NCBI GenBank assembly: GCA_025450195.1
Contig: JANWHW010000028.1
Coordinates: 145,521 to 209,520, forward strand
Origin: Solirubrobacterales bacterium
GTDB taxonomy: Bacteria; Actinomycetota; Thermoleophilia; Solirubrobacterales; 70-9
Length of the DNA: 64,000 nucleotides
Direction: 5' to 3'
In this document: positions 22,348-32,631 of the stretch, piece after piece
Layout: every line of letters starts with the position of its first letter
Position numbering within the stretch: the stretch's first letter is position 1
Made by a program: the position numbers and the translations under genes
Notes under the pieces: generated by a model
What the model was told of the DNA's origin: nothing
The model's input: only the letters and a program-made list of their open reading frames with translations
Databases searched by the model: none

Positions 22348-24435
22348 TTGACCAGTTTTTTGACCGACTATGGAGTCGTCGTCGCGCTTGTATGCGCGGG
22401 GGCGGCTGTTATCTACGGACTTCTAATCACCCAGCGTCTTCTTTCCAAGTCGCCTGGCAACGAGCGCATGCAGGAAATCTCGGGCGCCGTGCAGGAAGGC
22501 GCCAGCGCCTACCTGAACCGCCAGTACACGATCATCGCGGTGGTCGCGATCCCAATCGCGATCGCGCTCTTGCTCCTGCAGAACTGGGAGACGGCGGTCG
22601 GCTTCGTGATCGGAGGCACCCTCTCCGGTGCGGCTGGCTTCATCGGCATGAACCTCTCGGTGCGGGCCAACGCCCGCGTCGCTGAGGCGGCTCGGGGCGG
22701 TGTGCCGCCGGCGCTGGATGTCGCCTTCAAGGGCGGCTCGGTGACCGGCATGCTCGTCGTCGGGTTGGCGCTACTCGGCGTCGCCGGCTACTTCGGCATC
22801 CTCATCGCCACCGGTAGCTCTGACAAGGAGGCGGTCGACGCCCTGATCGGCCTTGGCTTTGGCGGCTCGCTGATCTCCGTCTTCGCCCGGCTCGGTGGCG
22901 GCATCTTCACCAAGGCCGCCGATGTCGGCGCCGACTTGGTGGGCAAGGTCGAGGCCGGCATCCCCGAGGACGATCCACGCAACCCTGCCGTGATTGCCGA
23001 CAACGTCGGTGACAACGTCGGCGATTGCGCCGGCATGGCCGCCGACCTGTTCGAGACCTACGCGGTCACCTCGGTTGCCGTGATGCTGCTCGGTGTCCTC
23101 ACCTTCACCGGCGCCGGTGGCGACTACCTGCGCGAGGTGGCTATCTACCCGCTGGTCCTCGGCGGCGTCGCGATCATCGCCTCGATCATCGGAGCGCTCT
23201 TGGTGCGGACCAGCTCGGACCGTGTCGAGGGGGCGCTCTACCAGGGGCTGATCGTCTCCGGGATCCTCTCGATGGCGGCGTTCTATCCGATCACCGATTG
23301 GCTGATGAGCGACGCGGTGCAGTACGGCCTCAGCGCCGGTGCAGACGCCGTGAGCACCACCGATCTCTGGCTATGCGCCGTGATCGGCATCGCGGTCACC
23401 GCGCTCCTGTTTGTGATTACCGAATTTTATACGTCGACCCGTTTCCGCCCGGTGAAGACAATCGCCCAGGCTTCGGAGACGGGGCACGCGACGAACATCA
23501 TCCAGGGGCTTGCCCAGGGCTTTCAGTCGACCGCCGCACCGGCGCTCGTGCTGGCGCTGGCGATCTTCGGCGCCAACGAGCTGGCCGGGATCTACGGCAT
23601 CGGCGTTGCTGTGGTGGCCCAGCTTTCCCTCTGTGGGCTGATCGTCGCCCTCGACGCTTTCGGGCCGATCACCGACAACGCGGGCGGGATCGCAGAGATG
23701 GCTGATCTGCCAGAGGAGGTGCGCAACGTCACCGATCCGCTCGACGCGGTCGGCAACACCACCAAGGCGGTCACCAAGGGCTACGCGATCGGCTCTGCCG
23801 CGCTCGCCGCACTGGTGCTGTTCGCCGCGTTCAAGAGCGAGCTTGCCGACGAGAAGCCGGCCGGGTTTGACCTCAACAGCCTCTTCAACCTCAGCGAACC
23901 GGCGGTCCTGATCGGGCTGATCATCGGCGGCATGATGGTCTACCTCTTTGCGGCCTTCGCGATCGAGGCGGTCGGTCGTGCCGGCGGGCAGGTCGTCGAA
24001 CAGGTCCGCGAGCAGTTCCGCGAGCACCCGGGAATCATGGAGGGCACCGAAAAGCCCGACTACGCCAAGACGGTCTCGATCGTCACCCTGGCGGCGCAGA
24101 AAGAGATGATCCTCCCGTCGCTGATCCCGATCGTCGTTCCGGTCATCGTCGGCGTGCTCAGCGTCGACGCGCTCGGCGGCCTGCTGATTGGCGTCATCGT
24201 CGTCGGTCTTTTCGCGGCGATCTCGATGACCGCCGGCGGCGGCGCTTGGGACAACGCGAAGAAGCTGATCGAGGACGGCGCTCACGGCGGCAAGGGCTCG
24301 CCGGCTCACGAAGCATCGGTCACCGGCGACACCGTCGGCGATCCCTACAAGGACACGGCCGGCCCGGCGATCAACCCGATGATCAAGGTCGCCAACATCG
24401 TCGCGATCCTGATCATCCCAATCGTCCACTTCTAA
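22348..24435 (+). CDS. hppA: Membrane-bound proton-pumping pyrophosphatase
   Basis: [84 protein letters not shown]. Confidence 0.97.
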   Translation: MTSFLTDYGVVVALVCAGAAVIYGLLITQRLLSKSPGNERMQEISGAVQEGASAYLNRQYTIIAVVAIPIAIALLLLQNWETAVGFVIGGTLSGAAGFIGMNLSVRANARVAEAARGGVPPALDVAFKGGSVTGMLVVGLALLGVAGYFGILIATGSSDKEAVDALIGLGFGGSLISVFARLGGGIFTKAADVGADLVGKVEAGIPEDDPRNPAVIADNVGDNVGDCAGMAADLFETYAVTSVAVMLLGVLTFTGAGGDYLREVAIYPLVLGGVAIIASIIGALLVRTSSDRVEGALYQGLIVSGILSMAAFYPITDWLMSDAVQYGLSAGADAVSTTDLWLCAVIGIAVTALLFVITEFYTSTRFRPVKTIAQASETGHATNIIQGLAQGFQSTAAPALVLALAIFGANELAGIYGIGVAVVAQLSLCGLIVALDAFGPITDNAGGIAEMADLPEEVRNVTDPLDAVGNTTKAVTKGYAIGSAALAALVLFAAFKSELADEKPAGFDLNSLFNLSEPAVLIGLIIGGMMVYLFAAFAIEAVGRAGGQVVEQVREQFREHPGIMEGTEKPDYAKTVSIVTLAAQKEMILPSLIPIVVPVIVGVLSVDALGGLLIGVIVVGLFAAISMTAGGGAWDNAKKLIEDGAHGGKGSPAHEASVTGDTVGDPYKDTAGPAINPMIKVANIVAILIIPIVHF

Positions 24436-24614
24436 GCGAGGCGGAAGGACTCTCACGCGTCTGTAGCACCGCCGCGACGACTGCAAAGCAGCGTCCGGCG
24501 GTGTTCTCGCCCGCCTGAATAGCGCCGCTATTCAGGTGGGCTGCGTCCTTGCCGGACTCGCTTTTCGCGCGTCGGGGCGGCACCCGCATCCACGAGAGCG
24601 CCCTTCCACCTCGC
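24436..24614. repeat. Nested hairpin element after hppA stop
   Basis: Outer arms GCGAGGCGGAAGG (24436-24448)/CCTTCCACCTCGC (24602-24614, 1 mismatch); inner CACCGCCG(24467)/CGGCGGTG(24496); 15-bp hairpin 24509-24541 (GCCCGCCTGAATAGC gcc GCTATTCAGGTGGGC). Confidence 0.8.
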
Positions 24615-24634
24615 GAGGGATAAGGTCGCCGTCG

Positions 24635-25720
24635 ATGGATAACTTGATCAACGTCGCGGACTTCGAGCAGGCTGCTGCTGAGAAGCTCGATGCCGGGGTC
24701 CGCGGCTATTTCGCCGGTGGCGCGGGGGACGAGGTGACGCTTGGCGAAAACGTCGCTGCCTGGAGACGATGGCGGCTGCGCCCGCGGATGCTTGCCGGTC
24801 ACGCCCAGTGGCGGACGGCCACGGAGGTGCTGGGAGCTGAGGTGTCGATGCCGATCCTGGTTGCACCGGTGGCGTATCAGCGCCTGGTTGATGAGGAAGG
24901 GGAGATCGGGATGGCCCAAGCGACCGCCGAAGCCGGGACCGTGATGTGCCTATCGACCCTGGCGACGACGCGTCCCAGCGAGGTGGCGGCCGCTGTCCCC
25001 GAGGGGCGCCGCTGGTTTCAGCTCTATTGCTTCAAGGATGAGATGGTCACGCGGGCGCTGATGGATGAGGCCATCGACTCCGGCTTCGAGGCCCTTGTCG
25101 TCACCGTGGACGCGCCGCGGGGCGGCAAACGTGAGCGTGACCTGCGCACGGGGTTCAGGATCCCTGAGGGGCTTGGGGTGCCCAGCGTCGAAGCGGCACT
25201 GGGATCGGAGCGTGCGGTGACGATCGAGGAAACGTTCGGCTTGATGGAACCGGCACTGAGCTGGACGCACCTGGAGGAACTGGCTTCGGACACCGCTTTG
25301 CCGATTCTCGTCAAGGGGGTGCTGACCGCTGAGGACGCTGCTCTTGCTGTGGAGCACGGGGCCGCCGGGATCGTCGTCTCCAACCATGGCGGACGTCAGC
25401 TCGACTGTGTGCAGGCGACCGCCGACGTGCTCTCCGAAGCAGTTGATGCGGTCGAAGGGCGCGGGGCGGTCCTCGTCGACGGTGGCATCCGCCGTGGGAC
25501 CGATGTGGCGATCGCGCTTGCGCTTGGGGCCGATGCGGTCTTGGTCGGCCGCCCGGTTCTCTGGGGCCTGGCAGCTGGTGGAGCGGAGGGAGCCCGGCGG
25601 GTGCTGGAGCTGTTGCGCGGCGAGTTGGAGCTGGCGCTTTCTCTCTGCGGATGCGCGTCGCCGGCTGAGCTCACTCGCGCCCACGTGATACGGGCACCGG
25701 CGCCCGTATATTCGGCGTAG
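24635..25720 (+). CDS. FMN-dependent alpha-hydroxy-acid dehydrogenase (lactate/glycolate oxidase family)
   Basis: YFAGGAGDEVTLGENVAAWRRWRLRPRML; VSNHGGRQLD; VDGGIRRGTDVAIALALGADAVLVGRP. Confidence 0.92.
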   Translation: MDNLINVADFEQAAAEKLDAGVRGYFAGGAGDEVTLGENVAAWRRWRLRPRMLAGHAQWRTATEVLGAEVSMPILVAPVAYQRLVDEEGEIGMAQATAEAGTVMCLSTLATTRPSEVAAAVPEGRRWFQLYCFKDEMVTRALMDEAIDSGFEALVVTVDAPRGGKRERDLRTGFRIPEGLGVPSVEAALGSERAVTIEETFGLMEPALSWTHLEELASDTALPILVKGVLTAEDAALAVEHGAAGIVVSNHGGRQLDCVQATADVLSEAVDAVEGRGAVLVDGGIRRGTDVAIALALGADAVLVGRPVLWGLAAGGAEGARRVLELLRGELELALSLCGCASPAELTRAHVIRAPAPVYSA

Positions 25721-25773
25721 ATGTCAGCTTCGATATCGCACTTGGTCCACAGGGCCGCTCAGCGGGGCGCCTA

Positions 25774-27669
25774 GTGGCCCAACGGGTTCCCAGGGACGAA
25801 TCGCTGAGCCGGGTCCACGGGGTGGGCGCGCTGTTCGCGGCCGCATACGGCAATGTCGGCTCCTCGATCTACTACGCCCTCGGGGTCACCGCCGCCTTCG
25901 CGCTTGGCCTCACCCCGGTCGCCTTCGTCATCTCGGGGCTGATCTTTGCCGCGACTGCCGCCACCTACGCCGAGGCGACCGTGATGTACCCCGAGGCGGG
26001 CGGGTCCTCGAGCTTCGCCCGCCACGCCTTCAACGAGCTGGTCAGCTTCATTGCCGCCTGGGGGCAGATGCTCAACTACACGATCACGGTCGCGATCTCG
26101 GCTTACTTCGTCCCTCACTACCTCGCGGTCTTCTGGGAGCCGCTTGGGGAAGCACCGGGCGACATCATCGGCGGCGCTGTACTGATTGTCGCCCTCGCTC
26201 TGATCAACATCCGCGGCACCGAGGAGTCGGCAAAACTCAATCTGGTTCTCGCGGTTGCCGACCTCGCCACCCAGGTCATCCTGGTCGCGATCGGAGTGGT
26301 GCTGGTCTTCAGCCCCGAGGTTCTGATCGACAACGTCCACCTCGGAGTCGCCCCGACCTGGAGCGATTTCGCCTTGGGGATCGCCGTCGGGATGATCGCC
26401 TACACCGGCATCGAGACGATCTCCAACATGGCGGAGGAGGCGCGCGACGCGGCACGGACCGTTCCGCGTGCCGCCGGGCTCGTCGTCGCTGCGGTGCTCG
26501 GGCTCTACCTGCTGATCCCGTTGGTCGCTCTCTCGGCGATGCCGGTCACCCAGGACGCCGCCGGCCACTTCACGACCGCGCTGGGCAGCGAGTTCGCCAA
26601 CGACCCGATCCTCGGCATCGTCGAGAACCTCGGCTTGGGACACGGGCTGACTGAAGCGCTGCGCTTCTACGTCGGTGTCCTGGCGGCAGTGATCCTGCTG
26701 ATCGCCACCAACGCTGGCCTGATCGGGGTCTCCCGCCTCACCTACTCGATGGGCCAGCACCGCCAGCTCCCCGAGGGCCTGCGCCAAGTCCATCCCAAGT
26801 ACCGCACGCCCTACATCGCGATCCTGGTCTTTGCCGGCATCGCGATGCTCACGCTGATCCCCGGGCAGACTGACTTCCTGGCGACGCTGTACTCGTTTGG
26901 CGCGATGCTCTCTTTCACGATCGCCCATGTTTCGGTGATCCAGCTGCGCCGCCGCCACGCCGACTCGGAGCGCCCCTGGAAGCCGCCACTGAACTTCCGC
27001 GCCTTTGGCACGCTGGTCCCGCTCAGCGCGGTGTTGGGTGGGCTCGGCACCTTCGCGGCCTGGATCGTGGTGATGGCGCTCAACCCGCGCACCCTCGCGG
27101 TCGGCCTGGGCTGGATGGCGCTCGGCATCGCCGTCTACGTCCTTTACCGCCGCAACCAGAAGCTGCCGCTGACCGAGACGGTCAAGGTGGTGACGCCGGA
27201 GCCACTCGGGGTGGAGGAGATCGAGTACCGCAGCGTTTTGGTCGCCTTCGAGGACAGCGAGCCCTTCTCGGAGGAGATGGTCGCCACCGCGGTCAAGCTC
27301 GCCTCGAAGCGGCGGCGCGGCATTCACATCCACTCGATGCTCACCGTGCCCACCCACCTCTCGCTTGACGCGGAGCTGCGTGAGGCCGAAGCGGAGGCGC
27401 AGAGCAAGATCGAGCAGGCGAAGTTGATTGGCGGGCAACGCGTCACCGGGCACGTCGACCGCGTCCGCCCCGACCAGGCGGGGTACTCGATCGCCGATGA
27501 GGCGAAGCTGATCAACGCGGCGGCGGTCGTGGTTGGCCTGCGCTACCGAAACGGAACGCCGCTCTACGACAAGACCCTGCAGACGGTGCTGGGCGAGCGC
27601 CCCTGCAGGGTGATCGTCGTCTCCGACCGCGCGGTCCATCCCGTGGACGCGGTGCCCGCGCCGACCTAG
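25774..27669 (+). CDS. APC-superfamily permease with C-terminal UspA-like domain
   Basis: APC-like ALFAAAYGNVGSSIYYALGVTAAFALGLTPVAFVISGLIFAATAATYAEA; C-terminal ~170 aa soluble domain EYRSVLVAFEDSEPFSEEMVATAVKLA. Confidence 0.88.
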   Translation: MAQRVPRDESLSRVHGVGALFAAAYGNVGSSIYYALGVTAAFALGLTPVAFVISGLIFAATAATYAEATVMYPEAGGSSSFARHAFNELVSFIAAWGQMLNYTITVAISAYFVPHYLAVFWEPLGEAPGDIIGGAVLIVALALINIRGTEESAKLNLVLAVADLATQVILVAIGVVLVFSPEVLIDNVHLGVAPTWSDFALGIAVGMIAYTGIETISNMAEEARDAARTVPRAAGLVVAAVLGLYLLIPLVALSAMPVTQDAAGHFTTALGSEFANDPILGIVENLGLGHGLTEALRFYVGVLAAVILLIATNAGLIGVSRLTYSMGQHRQLPEGLRQVHPKYRTPYIAILVFAGIAMLTLIPGQTDFLATLYSFGAMLSFTIAHVSVIQLRRRHADSERPWKPPLNFRAFGTLVPLSAVLGGLGTFAAWIVVMALNPRTLAVGLGWMALGIAVYVLYRRNQKLPLTETVKVVTPEPLGVEEIEYRSVLVAFEDSEPFSEEMVATAVKLASKRRRGIHIHSMLTVPTHLSLDAELREAEAEAQSKIEQAKLIGGQRVTGHVDRVRPDQAGYSIADEAKLINAAAVVVGLRYRNGTPLYDKTLQTVLGERPCRVIVVSDRAVHPVDAVPAPT

Positions 27670-27689
27670 ACCCACCTAGAATCGCCGCG

Positions 27690-27890
27690 ATGACAACGGG
27701 GGCGGGAAGGCGGATGTATCACGGCTCGGTCCGGTTCTTCTCGTTGACGATGATCGTCATCGGCGTGGTGATCCTCGCCAGCACTCTGATCGGCGGCGGC
27801 GGGCCGACCTCGGTAGGGGTCTTTCTGGGCATTGCCTTCATCGTCGTCGGCGGCGGGCGTCTCTGGCTGTCGGTGCGGATGAGCGGGTGA
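27690..27890 (+). CDS. Small membrane protein (two hydrophobic segments)
   Basis: MTTGAGRRMYHGSVRFFSLTMIVIGVVILASTLIGGGG...; -10 TAGAAT 7 nt upstream of ATG. Confidence 0.6.
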   Translation: MTTGAGRRMYHGSVRFFSLTMIVIGVVILASTLIGGGGPTSVGVFLGIAFIVVGGGRLWLSVRMSG

Positions 27891-27897
27891 GCTCGAC

Positions 27898-29901
27898 ATG
27901 AGTGCTCCAGAGCGATCTGGGCGCTCGCGCCTGCAGCCGCTGCTGCAGCGCGGCCTCGGTGTGCCCGGCCTCTTCGTCGCCGTCTATTCGGCGGTTGGGT
28001 TCTCGATCTACTTCTCGTTGGGCGTGGTCGCCGACCGTGGCCTCGGCTTGACGCCCCTGATCTTCCTCGCCGCCGGTCTACTCTTCGTACTCGCGACGCT
28101 TAGCTACGTAGAGGGCGGCGCGATGTTCCGGGAACGCGGCGGGTCCTCCAGCTTCGCGCGCCACGCTTTCAACGAGCTGATCGCCTTCATCGCCGGCTGG
28201 GCGATCCTGATCGACTACCTGATCGTGGTGGCGCTGGCGGCGATCTCGGTGCCGCACTACCTGGAGCCTGTCTCGTCGCACCTGTCTCAGCCCGGATGGG
28301 AGATCGGGGTTGCCGCTGCGGTGATCGCCGCAGCCTGTCTGCTCAATGTCCTCAACGTGACCGGTCGGGGCAGGGAGCGCACGCTCTCGGTGCTCGCGCT
28401 TGCCGACATCGCTCTCCAGCTTGCGGTGATCGTGGTTGGGGTCTTCGCCGTCTTCCATCTGGACCGGCTCACCGCCCAGCTCGATCTCTTTACCGACCCC
28501 AGCCTCACCGACGCCGCCTACGCGGCGGTCGTTGCGATGCTCGCCTACGCGGGGATCGAGGCTGCATCCGACCTGGCTCCGGACATCGAGGTCAGGCGGC
28601 GCGATCTGAGGCGGATCGTCTCGGTGGGGGCGGTGGCGGTGCCGCTGGTCTATGCGGGCATGGCGGCGATTGCGCTGATGGCCGTCCCGGTGGTCGCGGG
28701 CCCCGACGGGCCACAGACGGCACTCGGCAACGAATTCGTCGAGGCACCGTTGCTCGGCGTCGTGTCCGCCTTCCAGCCCGCCTGGGTGGCGGACTCGATG
28801 CGCTGGATCGTCGCGCTGGTCGCCACGCCGATCCTGTTTTGGGCGGCCACCACGTCGATGCTTGGAGTCTCCCGGCATATCTACACGCTGGCGATCAACC
28901 GCCAGATCCCCAGCTGGCTCGGAAAGCTCAATGCGCGCCACGCGACCCCTCATGTGGCGATCGCGATCTCCGGCTTGATCGCGATCGGCCTGGCCATACC
29001 CACCGACGTGAAGCTGCTCGCCGGCATCTACGCGTTTGGGGCCACGCTGGCGATCACGATCGCGCATCTCTCGATCCTGCGCCTCCGGGTGCGAGACCCC
29101 GATCGCCTACGCCCCTTCCGAGTGCCCTTGAACATTGGGTGGCGTGGGGCGCGCCTGCCGGTCCCGTCGATTGTCGCAGCGCTCCTGACGGGGCTCGCGT
29201 TCCTCAGCGTCCTCGCCTTCCACGACACCGCTCGCTGGGTTGGCGGCGGCTGGATGGCGTTTGGCCTTGTGGCCTACGTCATCTACAGGAAGTTCGTTGA
29301 GGGAACCTCGCTGACGCAGCGGGTGTCGGTCACCGAGAAGGCGCTTACCAAGCAGGTGCGCGGAGTCGAATACCGCAACATCCTCGTGCCGGTCTTCGGC
29401 ACTGAGCTCGACGACGACATCGTCGCCACAGCCGGCCGCCTGGCTGCCGCTGACGAGGACACCAACGACGACGATTGCACCAGGCTCGACTTGGTCTACG
29501 TGATCGAGGTGCCGCTTACGCTGCCGCTCGACGCGGAGCTCCCGCCCGAGCGAGAGGCCGAAGCCCAGCGCGCGGTGGCGCGCGCCCGAGACGTAGCGGA
29601 GGAGTACGCAGACGTGCGGGTCAGTGCCGAAGTGCTGCGGGCCCGCGACGTTGGGGCGGGGATAGTGGATGCCGCGAGGCAAAGCGGAGCCGAGGCGATC
29701 GTCGTCGGCGCCGAGCCGCCGAGCAAGATCAGAGGTGGCGCCACCCTGGGTGGAATCGGCGCGGCCAGGCCCGCTGAGGTCGGAGCGGCGACCGAGTATG
29801 TCCTGAAGAAGGCTCCCTGCCGGGTCCTGCTGACCGCTCCGCCCGAAACTGCCCTCAAAGCCTCGGCTGAGCCGGGCGCCGAGCAGTCCTCTGCCGACTA
29901 G
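27898..29901 (+). CDS. APC-superfamily permease with C-terminal UspA-like domain (paralog)
   Basis: Same architecture as 25774-27669: GLFVAVYSAVGFSIYFSLGVVADRGLGLTPLIFLAAGLLFVLATLSYVEG; EYRNILVPVFGTELDDDIVATAGRLA. Confidence 0.88.
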   Translation: MSAPERSGRSRLQPLLQRGLGVPGLFVAVYSAVGFSIYFSLGVVADRGLGLTPLIFLAAGLLFVLATLSYVEGGAMFRERGGSSSFARHAFNELIAFIAGWAILIDYLIVVALAAISVPHYLEPVSSHLSQPGWEIGVAAAVIAAACLLNVLNVTGRGRERTLSVLALADIALQLAVIVVGVFAVFHLDRLTAQLDLFTDPSLTDAAYAAVVAMLAYAGIEAASDLAPDIEVRRRDLRRIVSVGAVAVPLVYAGMAAIALMAVPVVAGPDGPQTALGNEFVEAPLLGVVSAFQPAWVADSMRWIVALVATPILFWAATTSMLGVSRHIYTLAINRQIPSWLGKLNARHATPHVAIAISGLIAIGLAIPTDVKLLAGIYAFGATLAITIAHLSILRLRVRDPDRLRPFRVPLNIGWRGARLPVPSIVAALLTGLAFLSVLAFHDTARWVGGGWMAFGLVAYVIYRKFVEGTSLTQRVSVTEKALTKQVRGVEYRNILVPVFGTELDDDIVATAGRLAAADEDTNDDDCTRLDLVYVIEVPLTLPLDAELPPEREAEAQRAVARARDVAEEYADVRVSAEVLRARDVGAGIVDAARQSGAEAIVVGAEPPSKIRGGATLGGIGAARPAEVGAATEYVLKKAPCRVLLTAPPETALKASAEPGAEQSSAD

Positions 29902-29922
29902 TATCCACCGCGTGGTGATGAA

Positions 29923-30390
29923 GTGTTCATCCTGATCGTCGGCTGTGGTCGCGTCGGCTCCTCCGTGGCCCGGACCATGTTGCGTGAAGGCCACGAAGTC
30001 TCCTGCCTGGACGAGGACCCGGAGTCTCACTCACGGCTGGAGGTCGGACTAGAGAAGGGTTGGGAGGACCTGGGCGGCCAGTTCACGGTTGGCACCGGCC
30101 TGGAGACCGATGCGCTGCTCGCCGCCGGAATCGAAAAAGCGGACGCCTTCATCGCGTCAACCGACGGGGACAACACGAACATTGTGATCTCGCAAATCGC
30201 GCAACGCCGCTACGAGGTGCCGACGGTCATCGCAAGGATCCTCGACCCTCTTCGCGCCGAGTGGTACCAGCAGCAGGGGTTGCACACGATCTGCCCGACC
30301 CGGGTTGCGATCGACATGCTGGAGAGCGCCGTGCTCGAGGGTGGGCAGCGAGACGGCGACCAGCCGGACGGCTCTGCCAACGTCGCCTAA
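29923..30390 (+). CDS. TrkA-N (RCK) domain protein
   Basis: FILIVGCGRVGSSVARTMLREGHEVSCLDEDPE; NAD-binding GxGxxG. Confidence 0.88.
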   Translation: MFILIVGCGRVGSSVARTMLREGHEVSCLDEDPESHSRLEVGLEKGWEDLGGQFTVGTGLETDALLAAGIEKADAFIASTDGDNTNIVISQIAQRRYEVPTVIARILDPLRAEWYQQQGLHTICPTRVAIDMLESAVLEGGQRDGDQPDGSANVA

Positions 30391-30409
30391 CGAGGAGATA
30401 CCGGACCCG

Positions 30410-31090
30410 ATGTACATCATCGTCGTTGGCGCAGGAAAGGTCGGTTGGAACCTGGCTCGCGAGCTGCTCGAAAAGAACCATGAGGTGACGGTGATCGAGA
30501 GCAACCGCCGCCGTTACTTGACGGTGGAGCAGGAGCTGGAGCACAACGTCACCTACGGCGATGCTTCCGAGCTCTGGGTCTTGGAGCGGGCGGGGATCCA
30601 GCGCGCAGACATGGTGATCGCCGTGACCGGCGACGACGAGGACAACATGTTGATCTGCCAGGTTGCCCGCGAGAAGTACAACGTCGAGAGGATCATCGCC
30701 CGGGTCAACAACCCCCGCAATCGGGAGCATTTCGACCTGCTTGGCGTCAAACCGTCAGTCTCCGCGACGGACCTGATCTTGCGCCTGCTCGAGCACGAGG
30801 TGCCTGAGTACGGCTTGGTCCACCTCCTCGACCTGACCGAGGAGCGACTCGAGATCATCGAGATTCTGCTCGGTAAGGACTCGCGTGTAATTGGCAACCG
30901 TGTGGGGGACCTGTCGATGCCCGAAGGCAGCCTCTTGATCTCCGTCCTGCGGGAGGGCCGGGGCTTCGTTCCCAACGCAGACACGGTGCTCGAACCCGGC
31001 GACGAGGTGTTGGCGGTGCTCGATCCGGGTAAAGAGGACGACCTCAAGGTGCTCTTTGGCCCAGCGGACAACGGCGCCAGTGGCGGATAG
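30410..31090 (+). CDS. TrkA-family protein (TrkA-N + TrkA-C)
   Basis: MYIIVVGAGKVGWNLARELLEKNHEVTVIESNRRR; C-terminal RCK_C-like segment. Confidence 0.9.
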   Translation: MYIIVVGAGKVGWNLARELLEKNHEVTVIESNRRRYLTVEQELEHNVTYGDASELWVLERAGIQRADMVIAVTGDDEDNMLICQVAREKYNVERIIARVNNPRNREHFDLLGVKPSVSATDLILRLLEHEVPEYGLVHLLDLTEERLEIIEILLGKDSRVIGNRVGDLSMPEGSLLISVLREGRGFVPNADTVLEPGDEVLAVLDPGKEDDLKVLFGPADNGASGG

Positions 31091-32312
31091 GGAGGTCGAC
31101 TTCCTTCTGATCGGAGGCGGCCTCGCCTCGGCGCACTGCGCCGCGGAGCTGCGAAAGCGCGGGACGGAGGGGTCGATCCTGCTGGTCGGGCGGGAGCCCG
31201 AGCTGCCCTACGAACGCCCACCGCTCTCCAAGGAGTACCTGCGTGGCGACGCTGGGCGCGAGGACGCCCACGTCAACACGGCTGGGTGGTATGAGGAGAA
31301 CGGCATCGAGCTGTTGACCGGCGTCAACGTGATGTCGCTTGACCCGGAGGCACGGACGGCGAAGCTGCAGGGTGGCGATGAGGTGGCGTTCGGCAAGGCG
31401 CTGCTCGGGACCGGCGCGATGGTCAACATCCTGCGGGTCGAGGGCGCTGAGAACGAGGGGATTCACTATCTGCGCGCCTTCGGCAACTCCGATGCGATCC
31501 GCGCCGATGCCGAAGCGGCCGAGCATGTAGTGCTGATCGGTGGCAGCTACATTGGCACCGAGGTCGCGGCTTCGCTGGCCGCCAAGGGGATCAAGTGCAC
31601 GATCGGGATGATGGAGGAGGTGGCGCTGTCGCGGACCTTCGGCGAGGACGCCGGGCGCTGGTTCCAGGACAAGCTCGAGGCGAACGGCGTGACCGTCCAC
31701 GGTGGCGAGGAGCTGGAGGCCTTCGAGGGCGACGGACGGGTGAGGGCCGTCGTGACCAAGAGCGGGCTGGCCATAGAGTGCGACACGGCTGTCGTCGGCG
31801 CCGGAGTCCGTGCCGACGCAATGCTCGCGCAGCGTGCTGGGCTCGAGGTCGATGACGGTGTCGTCTGCGACTCGAAGCTGCAGACGTCGGTCGAGGGCAT
31901 CTACGCGGCCGGCGATTGCTGCTCATACGACAGCGTGGTCCATGGGCGGCGGCTGCGAGTCGAGCACTGGGACGTGGCGATGCAGCAGGGAATGCACGCC
32001 GCGCGCAACATGCTCGGCGAGGAGCTCGATTACACGGTCGTCCCATACTTCTTCAGTGATCTAGCCGACTGGGCGAGCCTCGAGTACGTGGGCCCCGCGC
32101 ATGGTTGGGATGAGGAGATTTGGCGTGGCGACCGCGACGCCGGCGAGTTTTCAGTCTGGTACCTGAAGGACGGGCACGTCGCCGGTGCGCTCAGTGTCGA
32201 GCGCTCCGAAGACCTCGCCGAAGCGCGGCGCATGCTCGCCGATCGGGTCGACGTATCCGACGCCCGGGACCGCCTTGCCGATCCCGACAGCAATCTCGCC
32301 GAGATCGCCTAA
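31056..32312 (+). CDS. FAD-dependent pyridine nucleotide-disulfide oxidoreductase (ferredoxin reductase-like)
   Basis: FLLIGGGLASAHCAAELRKRG; VVLIGGSYIGTEVAASLAAKG; GIYAAGDCC. Confidence 0.9.
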   Translation: MAQRTTAPVADREVDFLLIGGGLASAHCAAELRKRGTEGSILLVGREPELPYERPPLSKEYLRGDAGREDAHVNTAGWYEENGIELLTGVNVMSLDPEARTAKLQGGDEVAFGKALLGTGAMVNILRVEGAENEGIHYLRAFGNSDAIRADAEAAEHVVLIGGSYIGTEVAASLAAKGIKCTIGMMEEVALSRTFGEDAGRWFQDKLEANGVTVHGGEELEAFEGDGRVRAVVTKSGLAIECDTAVVGAGVRADAMLAQRAGLEVDDGVVCDSKLQTSVEGIYAAGDCCSYDSVVHGRRLRVEHWDVAMQQGMHAARNMLGEELDYTVVPYFFSDLADWASLEYVGPAHGWDEEIWRGDRDAGEFSVWYLKDGHVAGALSVERSEDLAEARRMLADRVDVSDARDRLADPDSNLAEIA

Positions 32313-32361
32313 GACCCAAATGATCGATCCCACGGCGGGATCCCTCATCCCAGACGGTCAA

Positions 32362-32513
32362 GAGGGATGCCGGCACCCCTCCCCGGGAATTGAGGTCGCA
32401 CGCGCCTACAGCGCGTGCGACTAATGAGGAGCGCGGCCTGCGGCCGCGCAATCATCGGATTGCATATCGCCGCCTTCGGCGACATTCCCGGAGAGAGGCA
32501 CCGGCATCCCCTC
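32362..32513 (-). ncRNA. Candidate structured RNA, copy A (cloverleaf-like, minus-sense)
   Basis: Outer 29/30-nt arms 32362-32390 / 32484-32513 enclosing three hairpins; all 4 arm mismatches become G-U in minus sense; core matches copy B. Confidence 0.55.
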
Positions 32514-32631
32514 AAAGCACCACGAGCTTCGAGAGCTCCACCGCCCAAGCGCCTTCCCCTCCCGAAGCTTCTTCTCAGCTTGGGGAGCCTCGGCTCCGAC
32601 CCTTGAAGCTTTGGTTGCCCAGAGACGTGTT

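Noticed and set aside
25771-27675. 634-aa minus-strand ORF opposite the APC permease
   Set aside because: Shadow ORF in high-GC DNA; composition is His/Arg/Asp-rich with no recognisable domain, while the plus frame is a clear transporter.
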